DNA of 64,000 nt from Spodoptera frugiperda. Taxonomy: Eukaryota; Arthropoda; Insecta; Lepidoptera; Noctuidae. A program made the position numbers and the translations under genes. Under the pieces are notes generated by a model. That model did no database searches. It saw only the letters and a program-made list of their open reading frames with translations, and was not told the origin of the DNA. The stretch lies in assembly GCF_023101765.2 (NCBI RefSeq), contig NC_064233.1:1178001-1242000 (forward strand). The letters run 5' to 3'. Below, in pieces: positions 63,958-64,000 of the stretch (positions within the stretch are counted from its first letter, which is position 1; each line of letters opens with the position of its first letter).

Positions 63958-64000
63958 AGTGTGGGAGAGCCATGCTTCGGCACTGCTGGGCCGGCTCGGA
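63958..64000 (-). repeat. Rep-B copy, inverted, running off the right edge
   Basis: GTGTGGGAGAGCCATGCTTC is the inverted Rep-B 3' end. Confidence 0.6.

Overview
This looks like eukaryotic chromosomal DNA from a moth, probably noctuid-like. The reasons are: AT-rich sequence; dense dispersed repeats that I recognise from memory as typical of lepidopteran genomes; short introns (67-957 bp) with GT-AG ends; insect-type gene families. I could not run any database search, so species and repeat family names are inferences. About two thirds of the window is recognisable repeat, and only three host genes can be supported. Repeat families are labelled here for cross-reference: Rep-A (SINE-like), Rep-B (short interspersed repeat, up to about 270 bp), Rep-C (LINE-type 3' end with a CTTTGA tail), Rep-D and Rep-E (two tRNA-headed SINE families), Rep-F and Rep-G (two short Helitron-like families ending CTAGT), Rep-H (element ending in AAGGGTAC), Rep-I (AT-rich DNA-element-like repeat), Rep-J (palindromic element).

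Layout. 1-4203: a CR1/Jockey-group non-LTR retrotransposon running in from the left edge, with ORF1, endonuclease and reverse transcriptase reading frames and an (ATT)n tail; ORF2 is broken by one frameshift. 4204-4890: a GC-rich repeat fragment. 4.9-37 kb: no supportable host gene; SINEs, Helitrons, foldback elements and a 1.1 kb terminal-inverted-repeat element (35693-36805). 37.5-43 kb: two paralogous two-exon genes in convergent orientation (37564-39177 plus, 42794-41375 minus), both encoding membrane-anchored S1-family serine protease homologues in which the catalytic Ser has become Glu. Between them lies a 693 bp element with perfect 35 bp terminal inverted repeats. 43-60.7 kb: repeats again. 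60952-63297 (minus): six exons forming the 3' part of a gene for a ten-cysteine Ly6/uPAR-type extracellular protein; its 5' end is beyond the right edge or unrecognised.

How the genes relate. The two protease homologues share exon structure, splice phase and active-site loss, so they are a local duplication with one copy inverted. Nothing links them functionally to the Ly6-type gene 20 kb away. No operon, CRISPR, phage or plasmid structure is present. The most interesting items are the conserved Ser-to-Glu change in both protease homologues, the perfect-TIR element lying between them, the palindromic Rep-J element with 12-bp flanking duplications at two independent sites, and the 1.1 kb element built around scattered GTCGTA/TACGAC motifs.
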